From positions 1 through 34,943 of the forward strand of contig CABYHH010000009.1 in the NCBI GenBank assembly GCA_902518835.1: 34,943 nt of DNA, given 5' to 3'. Numbering within the stretch: the stretch's first letter is position 1; each line of letters opens with the position of its first letter. The notes beneath the pieces were generated by a model. That model was not told the origin of the DNA and ran no database searches. It saw only the letters and a list, made by a program, of their open reading frames with translations. Of the stretch, positions 8,392 to 16,863 are shown piece by piece. The DNA comes from an uncultured Pelagibacteraceae bacterium. GTDB lineage: Bacteria; Pseudomonadota; Alphaproteobacteria; Pelagibacterales; Pelagibacteraceae. The position numbers were made by a program, and so were the translations under genes.

Positions 8392-9621
8392 ATGAAAAAA
8401 ATAGTAGCAACACTTTTAAGTTTTGTATTCTTTGTAAATGTTTCATTTGCTAATGAATCATTAACTATAGAAAAACAACTTGTAGGTATAGTGGGTGCAA
8501 TTTCAGGCACAGTTAAAACTGAAAATAGAGAATTAAAAACTGGCGATAAAATTTATTTAAATGAAACGATCCTATCAGGAGCAAATTCTGGTACACAAAT
8601 TTTATTATTAGACCAATCCACGTTTACAGTAGGTGAAGACTCTGAGGTGGTTATGGATACTTTTATTTATGACCCAGCTACAAATGATGGAAAAATTGTT
8701 GCGAGTGTTAAACAAGGAAGTTTAAAGGTGATCTCTGGATTAATTAGTAAAAAAAATCCAGACAGCTTGACAGTTGAAGTTCCAGAAGGAACATTGGGTT
8801 CAAGAGGTACGGAATTTCAAACAATTGTATCAAAAGGTAAAACAGATACATTATTAATAGGTCCAGGAAAAAATAATACTTTAGGAATGAGACCGGGAAA
8901 AGTCTTGGTTGGAAATAAATTTGGTTCAACAATGCTTGATAACCCTTATAGCGTAACGTCTATGACAAAAGGTAAAGCACCAGGGCAAGCAAAAAAAATA
9001 ACTAAAAATCAATTGAAAAAATTCCAGAAAAAAATGAAAGCATTAAAAGTTGCTAAGTTAGACGTGAATGAGTCAAAAGCAAAAAAGAAGCAACTTAAAA
9101 AAGAAATGAAAAAAGAACTTAAGGCATTAGGTTTTGAAAAAGAGGAAATCAAGAAAATTATCAAATCTAATATTAAAAAAGATAAAAAGAAAAAAGTTCT
9201 TATAAAAGAAAAAGCTCTTGAGAAAAAGAAAAACAAAAAGAAAGCTAAAGCAAAAGATAAAAAGAAAAATAAAAAGAAAGCTAAAGCAAAAGACAAAAAG
9301 AAAAATAAAAAGAAAGCAAAAGCAAAAAATAATAAAAAAGATAAAAAGAAAAAAGCTACTAAAAAGAAACCAGCTAAGAAAAAAGCAGCGGCTAAGAAAA
9401 AACCAGCTAAGAAAAAAGCTGTAAAGAAAAAACCTAAACCTAAGAAAAAAGCTGTTAAGAAAAAACCAAAACCTAAAAAGAAAAAGGCTGTAAAAAAGAA
9501 ACCTAAAAAGAAAAAAGTAAAAAAGAAGCCTAAGAAAAAGAAAAAAGTAAAAAAGAAACCTAAGAAAAAGAAAAAAGCTAAAAAGCCAAAAAAGAAAAAG
9601 AAAAAGAAAAAAAAGAATTAA
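8392..9621 (+). CDS. Secreted FecR-domain protein with long lysine-rich C-terminal tail
   Basis: 409 aa. A signal peptide ends at about residue 21 (VSFA|NES). A FecR-like domain covers about residues 30-150 (GAISGTVKT, LSGANSGTQI, STFTVGEDSEVVMD, EGTLGSRGTEFQ). FecR domains are periplasmic signal-transfer or wall-associated modules. From about residue 205 the protein becomes a charged helix, and the last 150 residues are almost entirely Lys with Ala, Pro, Val, Asp and Asn, including three 12-residue repeats and KKPKPKKKA-type histone-H1-like units. With a signal peptide this polycation would lie outside the cytoplasm, where it could bind peptidoglycan, LPS or extracellular DNA. FecR genes are often next to CHASE2 genes, and here the CHASE2-phosphatase follows 54 bases later. 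The tail reading frame ends cleanly in a stop. Confidence 0.82.
   Translation: MKKIVATLLSFVFFVNVSFANESLTIEKQLVGIVGAISGTVKTENRELKTGDKIYLNETILSGANSGTQILLLDQSTFTVGEDSEVVMDTFIYDPATNDGKIVASVKQGSLKVISGLISKKNPDSLTVEVPEGTLGSRGTEFQTIVSKGKTDTLLIGPGKNNTLGMRPGKVLVGNKFGSTMLDNPYSVTSMTKGKAPGQAKKITKNQLKKFQKKMKALKVAKLDVNESKAKKKQLKKEMKKELKALGFEKEEIKKIIKSNIKKDKKKKVLIKEKALEKKKNKKKAKAKDKKKNKKKAKAKDKKKNKKKAKAKNNKKDKKKKATKKKPAKKKAAAKKKPAKKKAVKKKPKPKKKAVKKKPKPKKKKAVKKKPKKKKVKKKPKKKKKVKKKPKKKKKAKKPKKKKKKKKKN
9223..9330 (+). repeat. Three in-frame 36-bp tandem repeats in the FecR-protein tail
   Basis: Units at 9223-9258, 9259-9294 and 9295-9330 each encode KKKNKKKAKAK plus D or N. Units 1 and 2 differ by two bases and unit 3 by a few more. 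The plus strand is nearly all purine through this tract and onward to 9620. The units are adjacent with no spacers and keep the reading frame, so they are coding repeats. Confidence 0.9.
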
Positions 9622-9675
9622 ATTAGCTATTGAATAGCTTATTTACTTTAATCTCTTTATATATAAGTTTGTTGT

Positions 9676-11730
9676 GTGAAAGCTTTTGTTCAAAATAATT
9701 TTAATTACTTTGTATTTTTAATTATCTTAATTTTACTTATTACCTTAAAAATCATTAATCCCTCATTTATAAAATCGATTTCATTTTTAAGTTTTGATCT
9801 TTACCAAAAAGTTTTTTCAGAACAAAAAAAAGACTCTGAAGTTGTTATCATAGATATTGATGAAGCTAGTTTGGGAAAATTTGGACAATTTCCATGGAGT
9901 CGATCAGTTTTTGCAAAAATTTTAGATCAATTAAATCTATCTAATCCTAAGGCCATTGGTTTTGATATTTTTTTTACTGAAAAAGATAAACAATCTCCAG
10001 ATGAAATCATGAAATCTTATGGATTAATACCCTCCGATGTAGCGGAGTTACAAAAACTAAAAAGTCATGATAAAATTTTTTCAGAAAAATTAAAAGAATC
10101 GAAATCAATCATTGCTGTTCTTGGAAGTAATGTTCCATCCCATTCAAATTATGATCGAAAAGCAAAAGCAAAATTTTTATCAAAAGGTGGAGATCCCAAA
10201 GTGTTTACTTATTCATATCCTCATTCAATAGGATCTCTAGAATTACTTGAAAATAATGTTCAAGGTTTAGGCTCTATCTCTTTTCTTGATCAGCTAGATG
10301 GTATCATCAGGTCTTTACCTCTAATCGTTCAATTTGATAAAAAAATATATCCAACCATGGGACTTGAAATGGTTCGAGTTGGTTCTAATCAAAAAAATAT
10401 TTATATAGAGTTAAATGAGGTTGGTATTCAAAGAATTAGTGCAAGACCTTACAAGGTAGAATCTGATCCAAACGGAATAATTTGGATAAAATATAAAAAG
10501 TCAGACAAAAATCAATATATCTCAGCAGGAGATGTTTATGACGGAAAATTTCAATCAGATTTTTTTAAAGACAAATATGTTTTAATTGGAGCATCAGCAC
10601 AAGGATTATTTGATTTAGTAAAAACTCCTTTAGGTGTAACGATACCAGGGGTTGAGGTTCATGCTAATGTGATTGAAAATATTCTAGATCAATCCTATTT
10701 AATTAGAAATCCAAATACTTACGTTTTTGAATTAATATTTTCACTTATTGTTGCCTTAATAACATTTGTTTTATCGCAAAAAATTAAACCAAAAAATAGT
10801 TTATCAATTTTCTTTGGTAACCTTTTAGCAATTATTGTTATTGGTTTTTCGATTTATAAATTTAGATCTGAGCTTATAGATATCAGTTATCCAATTTTCA
10901 TGGTCACTATTACATTTTTAACTGGCCTTTATTTTAGATTTATTGAGGAAAATAAAATGGCTTTAGCTAATTTACAAAAAGAGGCTAAACTTTTAAAAGA
11001 ACGAGAACTTGCAGCAGGTGTCCAAAAGAGTTTATTCCCAGATATATCCAAATTTGAAAACTTTATATTTGCTAAAAACGTTCCAGCAAGAGATGTCTCA
11101 GGTGATTATTTTGATGTGGTAAGATCTACACCTGAAGAATATTTCTTCACATTAGCTGATGTCTCTGGAAAAGGTGTTAAAGCGGGCATGTATATGGCAA
11201 AAGCCTCTTCTATATTTAGGACACTCACCAATTTAAAATTTCCATTAGAAAAAGTTGTCTTTGGCGTCAACAATGAGCTGGTTGAAGCTAAATTTAAAGG
11301 TATGTTTGTGACAGCTGTTTTTGGAAAACTAAATATAAAAACAGGTGAACTTGTTTTCATTAATGCAGGTCACGAAAGCATTCTTATTTTTGATCAAAAT
11401 AAAAATTATGAATATATAAAGTCTGAAATGCCACCTCTTGGCATTGTTAAATACTTCACAGAGTCTATGGTTAAATCAAGCACAATGGATTTAAAAAATA
11501 AAACTTTAGTCGTTTATACCGATGGGGTAACAGAGGGATATATAAAGAGTGGTGAAGAATTGGGTGCTGAAGGAGTTCAAAAAATTGTTGATAATATGCC
11601 AGAAGTAACGCCAAAAAATATTGTTGAGTCTATTGAAAAAGAGTTAAATTGGGGTGCTGAAAAATTAAGGGATGATATTACTTGTATGGCCATAAATATA
11701 AATAATACTGAGCTGATCAAAAAGAAATAA
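9676..11730 (+). CDS. CHASE2 sensor fused to a PP2C/SpoIIE-type serine phosphatase
   Basis: 684 aa from a GTG at 9676; an in-frame TAA at 9664 leaves no other upstream start. A membrane segment at about 10-30 is followed by a periplasmic CHASE2 domain (about 45-335), recognised by VVIIDIDEASLGKFGQFPWSR, the KAIGFDIFF strand and the C-terminal GVTIPGVEVHANVIENIL. Three closely spaced transmembrane helices (about 350-425) and a short coiled linker lead to a PP2C domain (about 440-675). The acidic metal ligands are intact: D477 (VSGDYF), D495 (ADVSGKG), D616 (YTDG) and D666-D667 (RDDIT). It should dephosphorylate a STAS protein in response to an envelope signal. The phosphatase half is clearly related to that of the Amt fusion (shared AKASxxF and NAGH blocks). 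The upstream FecR protein is its likely periplasmic partner. Confidence 0.93.
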   Translation: MKAFVQNNFNYFVFLIILILLITLKIINPSFIKSISFLSFDLYQKVFSEQKKDSEVVIIDIDEASLGKFGQFPWSRSVFAKILDQLNLSNPKAIGFDIFFTEKDKQSPDEIMKSYGLIPSDVAELQKLKSHDKIFSEKLKESKSIIAVLGSNVPSHSNYDRKAKAKFLSKGGDPKVFTYSYPHSIGSLELLENNVQGLGSISFLDQLDGIIRSLPLIVQFDKKIYPTMGLEMVRVGSNQKNIYIELNEVGIQRISARPYKVESDPNGIIWIKYKKSDKNQYISAGDVYDGKFQSDFFKDKYVLIGASAQGLFDLVKTPLGVTIPGVEVHANVIENILDQSYLIRNPNTYVFELIFSLIVALITFVLSQKIKPKNSLSIFFGNLLAIIVIGFSIYKFRSELIDISYPIFMVTITFLTGLYFRFIEENKMALANLQKEAKLLKERELAAGVQKSLFPDISKFENFIFAKNVPARDVSGDYFDVVRSTPEEYFFTLADVSGKGVKAGMYMAKASSIFRTLTNLKFPLEKVVFGVNNELVEAKFKGMFVTAVFGKLNIKTGELVFINAGHESILIFDQNKNYEYIKSEMPPLGIVKYFTESMVKSSTMDLKNKTLVVYTDGVTEGYIKSGEELGAEGVQKIVDNMPEVTPKNIVESIEKELNWGAEKLRDDITCMAININNTELIKKK

Positions 11731-11741
11731 ATTTTAACACT

Positions 11742-14144
11742 ATGAAAATTATTAAAAAATTAAGTATTAAAAAGATATTAAAATCTCTAAGAAAAGGAAC
11801 TTTTAAGAAAAATATTTTTTTTATCTTATTTGGAATGTATTTTTCAACATTGGCTATTGCATCGACTTTATCTGTTCAATTTATAGGTGCTTTAATTCCT
11901 GGTGGTAATAATAATACGCCTATCGGCAATACACCACTACAACAGTGTCGAGGAAATGATAATGCAAAAACACTTCTTAGTAAAGACAGAACAACTGCAC
12001 CAACTGATATTGAATTTAATGCAGATGGAAGTTTTGTTTATACATCTAATGTTCAATCGTCTGGAATGCAAAATAATAATATAAGTCAAAATAAGCTTCT
12101 TGAAAATTATCAAATTTTATCTGACGCTATAAGAGCAGGAACTTTTAATTGTGATCACCTTAAAGGGGCTGCTCCGCAAGATCTATCTGGGGGAGAATTA
12201 GGACAATTACAAGAAGACATAGAAATTCATCAAAATGGAAAATTATTTTTCTTTTTAGATAATGCCCAAAATCTTGGAAAGTTTACAGCTAGTACACCTT
12301 ACGATCTTAATACTTTAACATTTAATGGATCTACAGATTTAAACGGTAAAGATAAAAGTATTGAATTTAACAAAGATGGAACACAAATTTTTGCTTTAAA
12401 TCATGATTTGGGTGACGTTCACCTTGCAACTTATCAATTACCAGGACCTTATGACATATCCTCAATAACAGAAATTGAAAGCATTGATTTAGCGAATTTT
12501 GGAATAGAAGATATAGATGGAGAAACAGAACATGGTCAAGATATTGAATTTAACGCTGATGGAAGTGTTATGTTTGTTTTGGTTGGTAGTAGTGACATCC
12601 AACAGGACTATATTTATCATTTTGATTTGGGCATAAAATACGACGTCTCAACTGCAGTTAAAGCTGGAAGGTTTCATGTTGGTGCAATATTTATGAACAG
12701 AGCAGCCGGTGATCGGTTTGGAGATCCTAGTGGATTTGGTTTTTCTAGAGATGGAATGAATTTGTATTTATTAGATAACAAAGGTTCTACTGGTGTCCAC
12801 CAGATAAACCAATATAAATTAGACTGTCCTTACGGATTAGTAAAATGTTCATCCGACCCACGTGCATCTGTTGACTCTCAAGTTGAATTAGCTAAGCAAA
12901 ATATAAGTTTAAATGTTACGACTATTTTTAAAAGATTTGAGTGGATTAAAAGAAACAGAGATAATGAAGATTTGACTAGTCATAATATAAATATAAATTA
13001 TCCCAATCCATTATTAAAATCTCTAGTAAGTAGGTTTGAACCCTCTTTAAAGAATAATTTAGCATCACTTGTAAGCAATACTCAAAATAACGATGAAAAG
13101 AAAAAATCCAAATGGTCATCATGGAGTCTTGTAGATTTATCAATAGGAGATTACAAAGAAATGCATTTAGATAGAGCAAAGGGTATTAAAACAAAAGGTA
13201 TAACACTTGGTTCTGATAGGAAAATTGGAGATGATAAGTTTTTTGGTTTGGCACTAAGGTATGGGAATGGCTCATCAAATATTAGACGTACTGTTCAAAA
13301 TGTTGATCTCGAGTCTTTGACATTAAATATTTATGGAATTGTTCCAACAAATAACAATCAGTACATCAATACAGTTTTAGGTCTAAGTGCCTTAAGATAC
13401 GATAATAAGTACTTAGGAAATATATCAGGTGAACGAAGTGGAAAACAGGCATTTGCATCCGTTAATTACAGAACTAAAAATGCATATAGCAAGTTTAATA
13501 TTACTCCTACAGGGAAACTTACTTATGGGGTGACACAATTATCTGAATTTACAGATTTTATAAGCAAAGCAGCAGATCGGCCAGCTAAAAATATTCGTTT
13601 TCATGAAGATACATTTGAAAGTGGGGAATTTGCAGGTGGTCTCTTATTTGAAATGGAAAAAATTGAAAGAGAGGGAGCAACAATCCAACCCATGGGAGGA
13701 ATTGAAATTATTTATGATCTAGCAGATGATAATACGTATAAATATTCATATGTAGGTTCAACTGTTGTAAATAAAGATACAACTAATAGTTATTCGAATA
13801 AAAAATTAAAAACCAATATCGGATTAGAGCATATACGTGAAAATGGCTTCACAATACTTTTTGATTATCAACACATAAAGAGTTTAGATAATTGTGAAAG
13901 ATGTGTGTATTCATCAGGATTATCTCAAAATTTCAATAACGAGACTTTTATTATTAAAATTAGCAAATCAAAAGAAGAGGATTCCCAGTTTGCTTTTGAT
14001 TTCGAACCACTATCAAACAATCTTGCTAATTTAAGTTACTCAAAAAATAACGGTAATTTTAATTACAAATTGAATTCTAAAATGAATTTATTATCCAAAA
14101 TTCCAGATTATGGAGTAAATTTAGAAATTTCAGGCACTTTCTGA
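11742..14144 (+). CDS. Autotransporter-type protein: five-repeat propeller-like passenger plus C-terminal beta-barrel (paralogue 1)
   Basis: 800 aa. The N-terminus has an unusually long basic signal peptide of about 40 residues, ending near LAIAS, as autotransporters often do. Residues about 85-370 hold about five repeats built on IEFNxDGxxxF...YDxSxxT, as expected of beta-propeller blades. A helical linker (about 385-460, with FKRFEWIKRNRDNEDLT) threads into a barrel of about 290 residues that opens with WSSWSLVDLSIGD and ends in ...LEISGTF with a terminal Phe, the usual BamA recognition feature. The passenger should be displayed on the cell surface. It starts 11 bases after the CHASE2-phosphatase gene, so it may be in the same transcript. 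It is a clear paralogue of the gene at 14587. The ligand is unknown. Confidence 0.82.
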   Translation: MKIIKKLSIKKILKSLRKGTFKKNIFFILFGMYFSTLAIASTLSVQFIGALIPGGNNNTPIGNTPLQQCRGNDNAKTLLSKDRTTAPTDIEFNADGSFVYTSNVQSSGMQNNNISQNKLLENYQILSDAIRAGTFNCDHLKGAAPQDLSGGELGQLQEDIEIHQNGKLFFFLDNAQNLGKFTASTPYDLNTLTFNGSTDLNGKDKSIEFNKDGTQIFALNHDLGDVHLATYQLPGPYDISSITEIESIDLANFGIEDIDGETEHGQDIEFNADGSVMFVLVGSSDIQQDYIYHFDLGIKYDVSTAVKAGRFHVGAIFMNRAAGDRFGDPSGFGFSRDGMNLYLLDNKGSTGVHQINQYKLDCPYGLVKCSSDPRASVDSQVELAKQNISLNVTTIFKRFEWIKRNRDNEDLTSHNININYPNPLLKSLVSRFEPSLKNNLASLVSNTQNNDEKKKSKWSSWSLVDLSIGDYKEMHLDRAKGIKTKGITLGSDRKIGDDKFFGLALRYGNGSSNIRRTVQNVDLESLTLNIYGIVPTNNNQYINTVLGLSALRYDNKYLGNISGERSGKQAFASVNYRTKNAYSKFNITPTGKLTYGVTQLSEFTDFISKAADRPAKNIRFHEDTFESGEFAGGLLFEMEKIEREGATIQPMGGIEIIYDLADDNTYKYSYVGSTVVNKDTTNSYSNKKLKTNIGLEHIRENGFTILFDYQHIKSLDNCERCVYSSGLSQNFNNETFIIKISKSKEEDSQFAFDFEPLSNNLANLSYSKNNGNFNYKLNSKMNLLSKIPDYGVNLEISGTF

Positions 14145-14264
14145 TTCAAATAATTTATAAATCTTTATTAAAAAATAACTCAAATATAAAAAAATAGGTA
14201 ATAACGACCCAAATTGGATAATTTTTACTATTTAAAACTTTAAAATTATGAATACATTGTCCCG

Positions 14265-14555
14265 GTGAGGAAGATAATTTTTATAATTTTGTTACTGCCA
14301 TTTTTGGCAAATTGTAGTCAATACACTGCAATGGTAGGTCCAAGTTTGACTTTAGCAAAAACTGGAAATGTTGTCCAAGCTTCAACATCCTTATCAAGCT
14401 CTTTGGCAGCGAATAAGATTAAAGACACTTATATTGATGATTTAAGTGTTGAAAAAATTTGTCCAACAGTTCATTCTGCAGAAATAAACCAAATATTTTT
14501 TGAAACAGTTGAACACATGGATTGTTATTATGATCCGATGAGCATCCTAAGGTAA
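14265..14555 (+). CDS. Small predicted lipoprotein of unknown function
   Basis: 96 aa from a GTG at 14265 that follows a CCCGGTGAGG context. The first 17 residues are a lipoprotein signal with lipobox LANC (LLPFLANC), predicting an S-acylated cysteine at residue 17. The mature part, with two further cysteines (around residues 66 and 82), has a short Ser/Ala-rich stretch (VQASTSLSSSLAANK). No known domain is recognised. It lies between the two propeller-autotransporter genes, which suggests an accessory role in their envelope assembly, but this is only positional. It is short but has a proper signal and codon use like its neighbours. Confidence 0.65.
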   Translation: MRKIIFIILLLPFLANCSQYTAMVGPSLTLAKTGNVVQASTSLSSSLAANKIKDTYIDDLSVEKICPTVHSAEINQIFFETVEHMDCYYDPMSILR

Positions 14556-14586
14556 AAGATTTATAAAAATTTTTTATTATATTTAA

Positions 14587-16851
14587 ATGATAAAAAATAG
14601 AATATTCTTAATTTCAATATTATTTTTTTTGTTGCTGCCAATCTCACATTCATTTGCTGCAATGGTAACTAAGATAGACGTTCAAACTTTTAATGATGCT
14701 GCTGATGGAAATCATAATTTCATGGGGGGTCCTGAATTTAATAAAGATGGTACCAAAATGTTTGTGAGTTATCACAACGGCGCTAACTTTCAAAATGATG
14801 GAGATGATGATTTTATAGCTGAGTATACTCTTTCCACACCTTTTGATATTTCAACAGCTACTTATGCTGGTGATAGTGAAAGATGTAACACAACTGATCC
14901 AGATCATGATGGTACTGTTGCTGGGGATAATGCAACAACAGCTGTAACAATTGCATTCAAATTTAGTGATGACGGAAAAAAAATATTTACAGCTCAAAGA
15001 GGTATGAATACAAGTCCAGGTAATTCTTTTGTAAACCGATATGACTTAACAACTCCGTTTGATGTTTCAACATGTACATACGTGTCAGATGTGGATGTTG
15101 ATACAGCAGAATTACAAGATGATACTAATGCTGGTGAGAGATTAAGTACAAACGATAGGAATAACTTACAAGGTATAGAAATAACCAATGATGGTACAAA
15201 ATTATTTGTAACAATGAATGATGCAACTAAAGACTACCAAAATATAAAACAATATAATTTTGGAACACCATATGATTTAAGTACAATCACCCTTGCATCA
15301 ATTGCAATAATTTTGGATCAAAATAATCCTTTTGGTATGGCATTTAGCGAAGATGGAAAAAAACTATTTCAATCTTTTAGAGGTACTGATACAGTAGTAC
15401 AATTTTCTCTTGATGTTGCTTTTGATCTGTCGTCATCTACTAAAGATGGTGAGATTAGTTTAAGATCTATTGATTCAACTTTAACTGATTTGATTGGTAT
15501 TACATTTAGTTCAAATGGTTCTAAACTATTTGCAGCACACAGAGGGAATACATTTACTGAAAGAGTATTTGAATTTAGCCTAGGTTGTGCTTTTGCACTT
15601 ATTGAAGGTAGTTGTTCTTCTATTACAGAAAATAAAGATAGAACTGGAATGGCAATTGCTCAAATAGAAATTGCTAAAAGAACTATCGATAACTCTGTTG
15701 ATAGTGCTTTAAATCGATTAAAATGGATCAGAAGAAATAAAGATAAACAAAATTTAACAAATTTTAATATTGATATTAATTTTACTAATCAAAGATTGGC
15801 ATCACTCACACAAGCGATTAAAGTATCAACATTAAAAAAAAAGCCTGAAAATAAAGACCAAGACGTATTTTATTGGAGTGAAGGAAGTATTGCAGTTGGA
15901 AAAGTAGGAGACACCGACATTGCTTCAAGTAGAAAAATAGGAACAGATGCAATTACTGTTGGTATGGATAAACTTAGCAATGAGAGTGGTGTTAAGGGGC
16001 TTGCGTTTAGATTTGGTAAAAATCACATTGATGTTGGAAGTACAGGAAGCAATTTAGATACAGATACTTATAATATTACATACTATGGCACTTCATTAAT
16101 TAAAGATACCACAAGGTTCTTAGATACTGTTTTTGGATATGGAAAATTAAGCTCAGAACTTTTTACTGTGATAGATAGTAATCATCTGACTGCAAACAGG
16201 TCTGGTGAGCAAATCTATGGATCAGTTAAGTTAAAAGATGAAATTAAGAAAGATAAAATAGTTTTAATTCCATCAGGTCAATTTGATTTTGGTCACACTG
16301 TTTTGAATGAATATACAGAAGTGGGAATTGGGGCAATAGCAGCAGAAAGGCAACATGTGAGATCAAAAAAATTAAGAGCAGCGATGGCAATGGTTGAAGA
16401 TAAATCAAATCATAACCTCAGGTACAAGCGACATGCTAAAATAGAGTATTTGGCTGATATAGATCGCTCTTCAAATTTTAAATATTCTTTTGCAGATGAT
16501 AGCACTAGTTCATTTAATGACACTCTACACTCTGATGCTTTACATAATTTAAATGGCGAAATCGGTATAGATTTAATTTTCCCTAACAGCTATAGTATTT
16601 TTTTAATCTATGAGCGTAATCAAGCTTTAGGCTCAGGTCATACAGATAAAATTCATATTGCTGTAGGATATCTTCCAAATAAAAATTCTAATTATGCTTT
16701 TAAAATCGATGGTTCTAATAAGTTAAAATCTACATATATAATGAGTAAAAACATTAATGATTATGACTTAGATTTTGAGATATCTAATAAAGATATCTTT
16801 AGACCAAGATCTTTTGATGAATTGATGTTAAAATTAAAAAAAATATTTTAG
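14587..16851 (+). CDS. Autotransporter-type protein: five-repeat propeller-like passenger plus C-terminal beta-barrel (paralogue 2)
   Basis: 754 aa with a standard signal peptide ending near SHSFA|AM. About five blade-like repeats fill residues 30-335, each with an FxxDGxKxF core followed by TPFDxSTxTY (for example FNKDGTKMF and TPFDISTATY). Similar repeats are widespread in marine bacterial and phage surface proteins. The helical linker (AQIEIAKRTIDNSVDSALNRLKWIRRNKD) closely parallels that of the gene at 11742. The C-terminal barrel (about 430-754) starts at YWSEGSIAVG and ends with Phe. The stop lies one base from the convergent carB stop. It is probably surface exposed, perhaps as adhesin or binding protein. 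No cleavage site for release of the passenger is evident. Confidence 0.82.
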   Translation: MIKNRIFLISILFFLLLPISHSFAAMVTKIDVQTFNDAADGNHNFMGGPEFNKDGTKMFVSYHNGANFQNDGDDDFIAEYTLSTPFDISTATYAGDSERCNTTDPDHDGTVAGDNATTAVTIAFKFSDDGKKIFTAQRGMNTSPGNSFVNRYDLTTPFDVSTCTYVSDVDVDTAELQDDTNAGERLSTNDRNNLQGIEITNDGTKLFVTMNDATKDYQNIKQYNFGTPYDLSTITLASIAIILDQNNPFGMAFSEDGKKLFQSFRGTDTVVQFSLDVAFDLSSSTKDGEISLRSIDSTLTDLIGITFSSNGSKLFAAHRGNTFTERVFEFSLGCAFALIEGSCSSITENKDRTGMAIAQIEIAKRTIDNSVDSALNRLKWIRRNKDKQNLTNFNIDINFTNQRLASLTQAIKVSTLKKKPENKDQDVFYWSEGSIAVGKVGDTDIASSRKIGTDAITVGMDKLSNESGVKGLAFRFGKNHIDVGSTGSNLDTDTYNITYYGTSLIKDTTRFLDTVFGYGKLSSELFTVIDSNHLTANRSGEQIYGSVKLKDEIKKDKIVLIPSGQFDFGHTVLNEYTEVGIGAIAAERQHVRSKKLRAAMAMVEDKSNHNLRYKRHAKIEYLADIDRSSNFKYSFADDSTSSFNDTLHSDALHNLNGEIGIDLIFPNSYSIFLIYERNQALGSGHTDKIHIAVGYLPNKNSNYAFKIDGSNKLKSTYIMSKNINDYDLDFEISNKDIFRPRSFDELMLKLKKIF

Positions 16852-16863
16852 CCTAGATATTTT
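16840..16863. terminator. Possible bidirectional AT-rich hairpin between convergent genes
   Basis: AAAATAT (16840-16846) can pair with ATATTTT (16857-16863) around a ten-base loop that contains both stop codons of the convergent autotransporter and carB genes. The stem is all A/T, so it would be weak, but the adjoining A and T runs would serve both directions. No stronger terminator is present here. Confidence 0.25.

Noticed and set aside
9009-9296. Antisense Phe/Leu-rich frame in the lysine tract
   Set aside because: Reverse complement of AAA/AAG runs necessarily reads as Phe and Leu codons; it is not a membrane protein gene.
9223-9330. CRISPR-like array of 36-bp units
   Set aside because: Units are adjacent with no spacers and keep the reading frame of the FecR protein, so they are coding repeats; no cas genes are nearby.
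14145-14264. Hidden gene or regulatory element between the autotransporter and the lipoprotein
   Set aside because: AT-rich DNA with no long frame, repeat or clear promoter that I can support.
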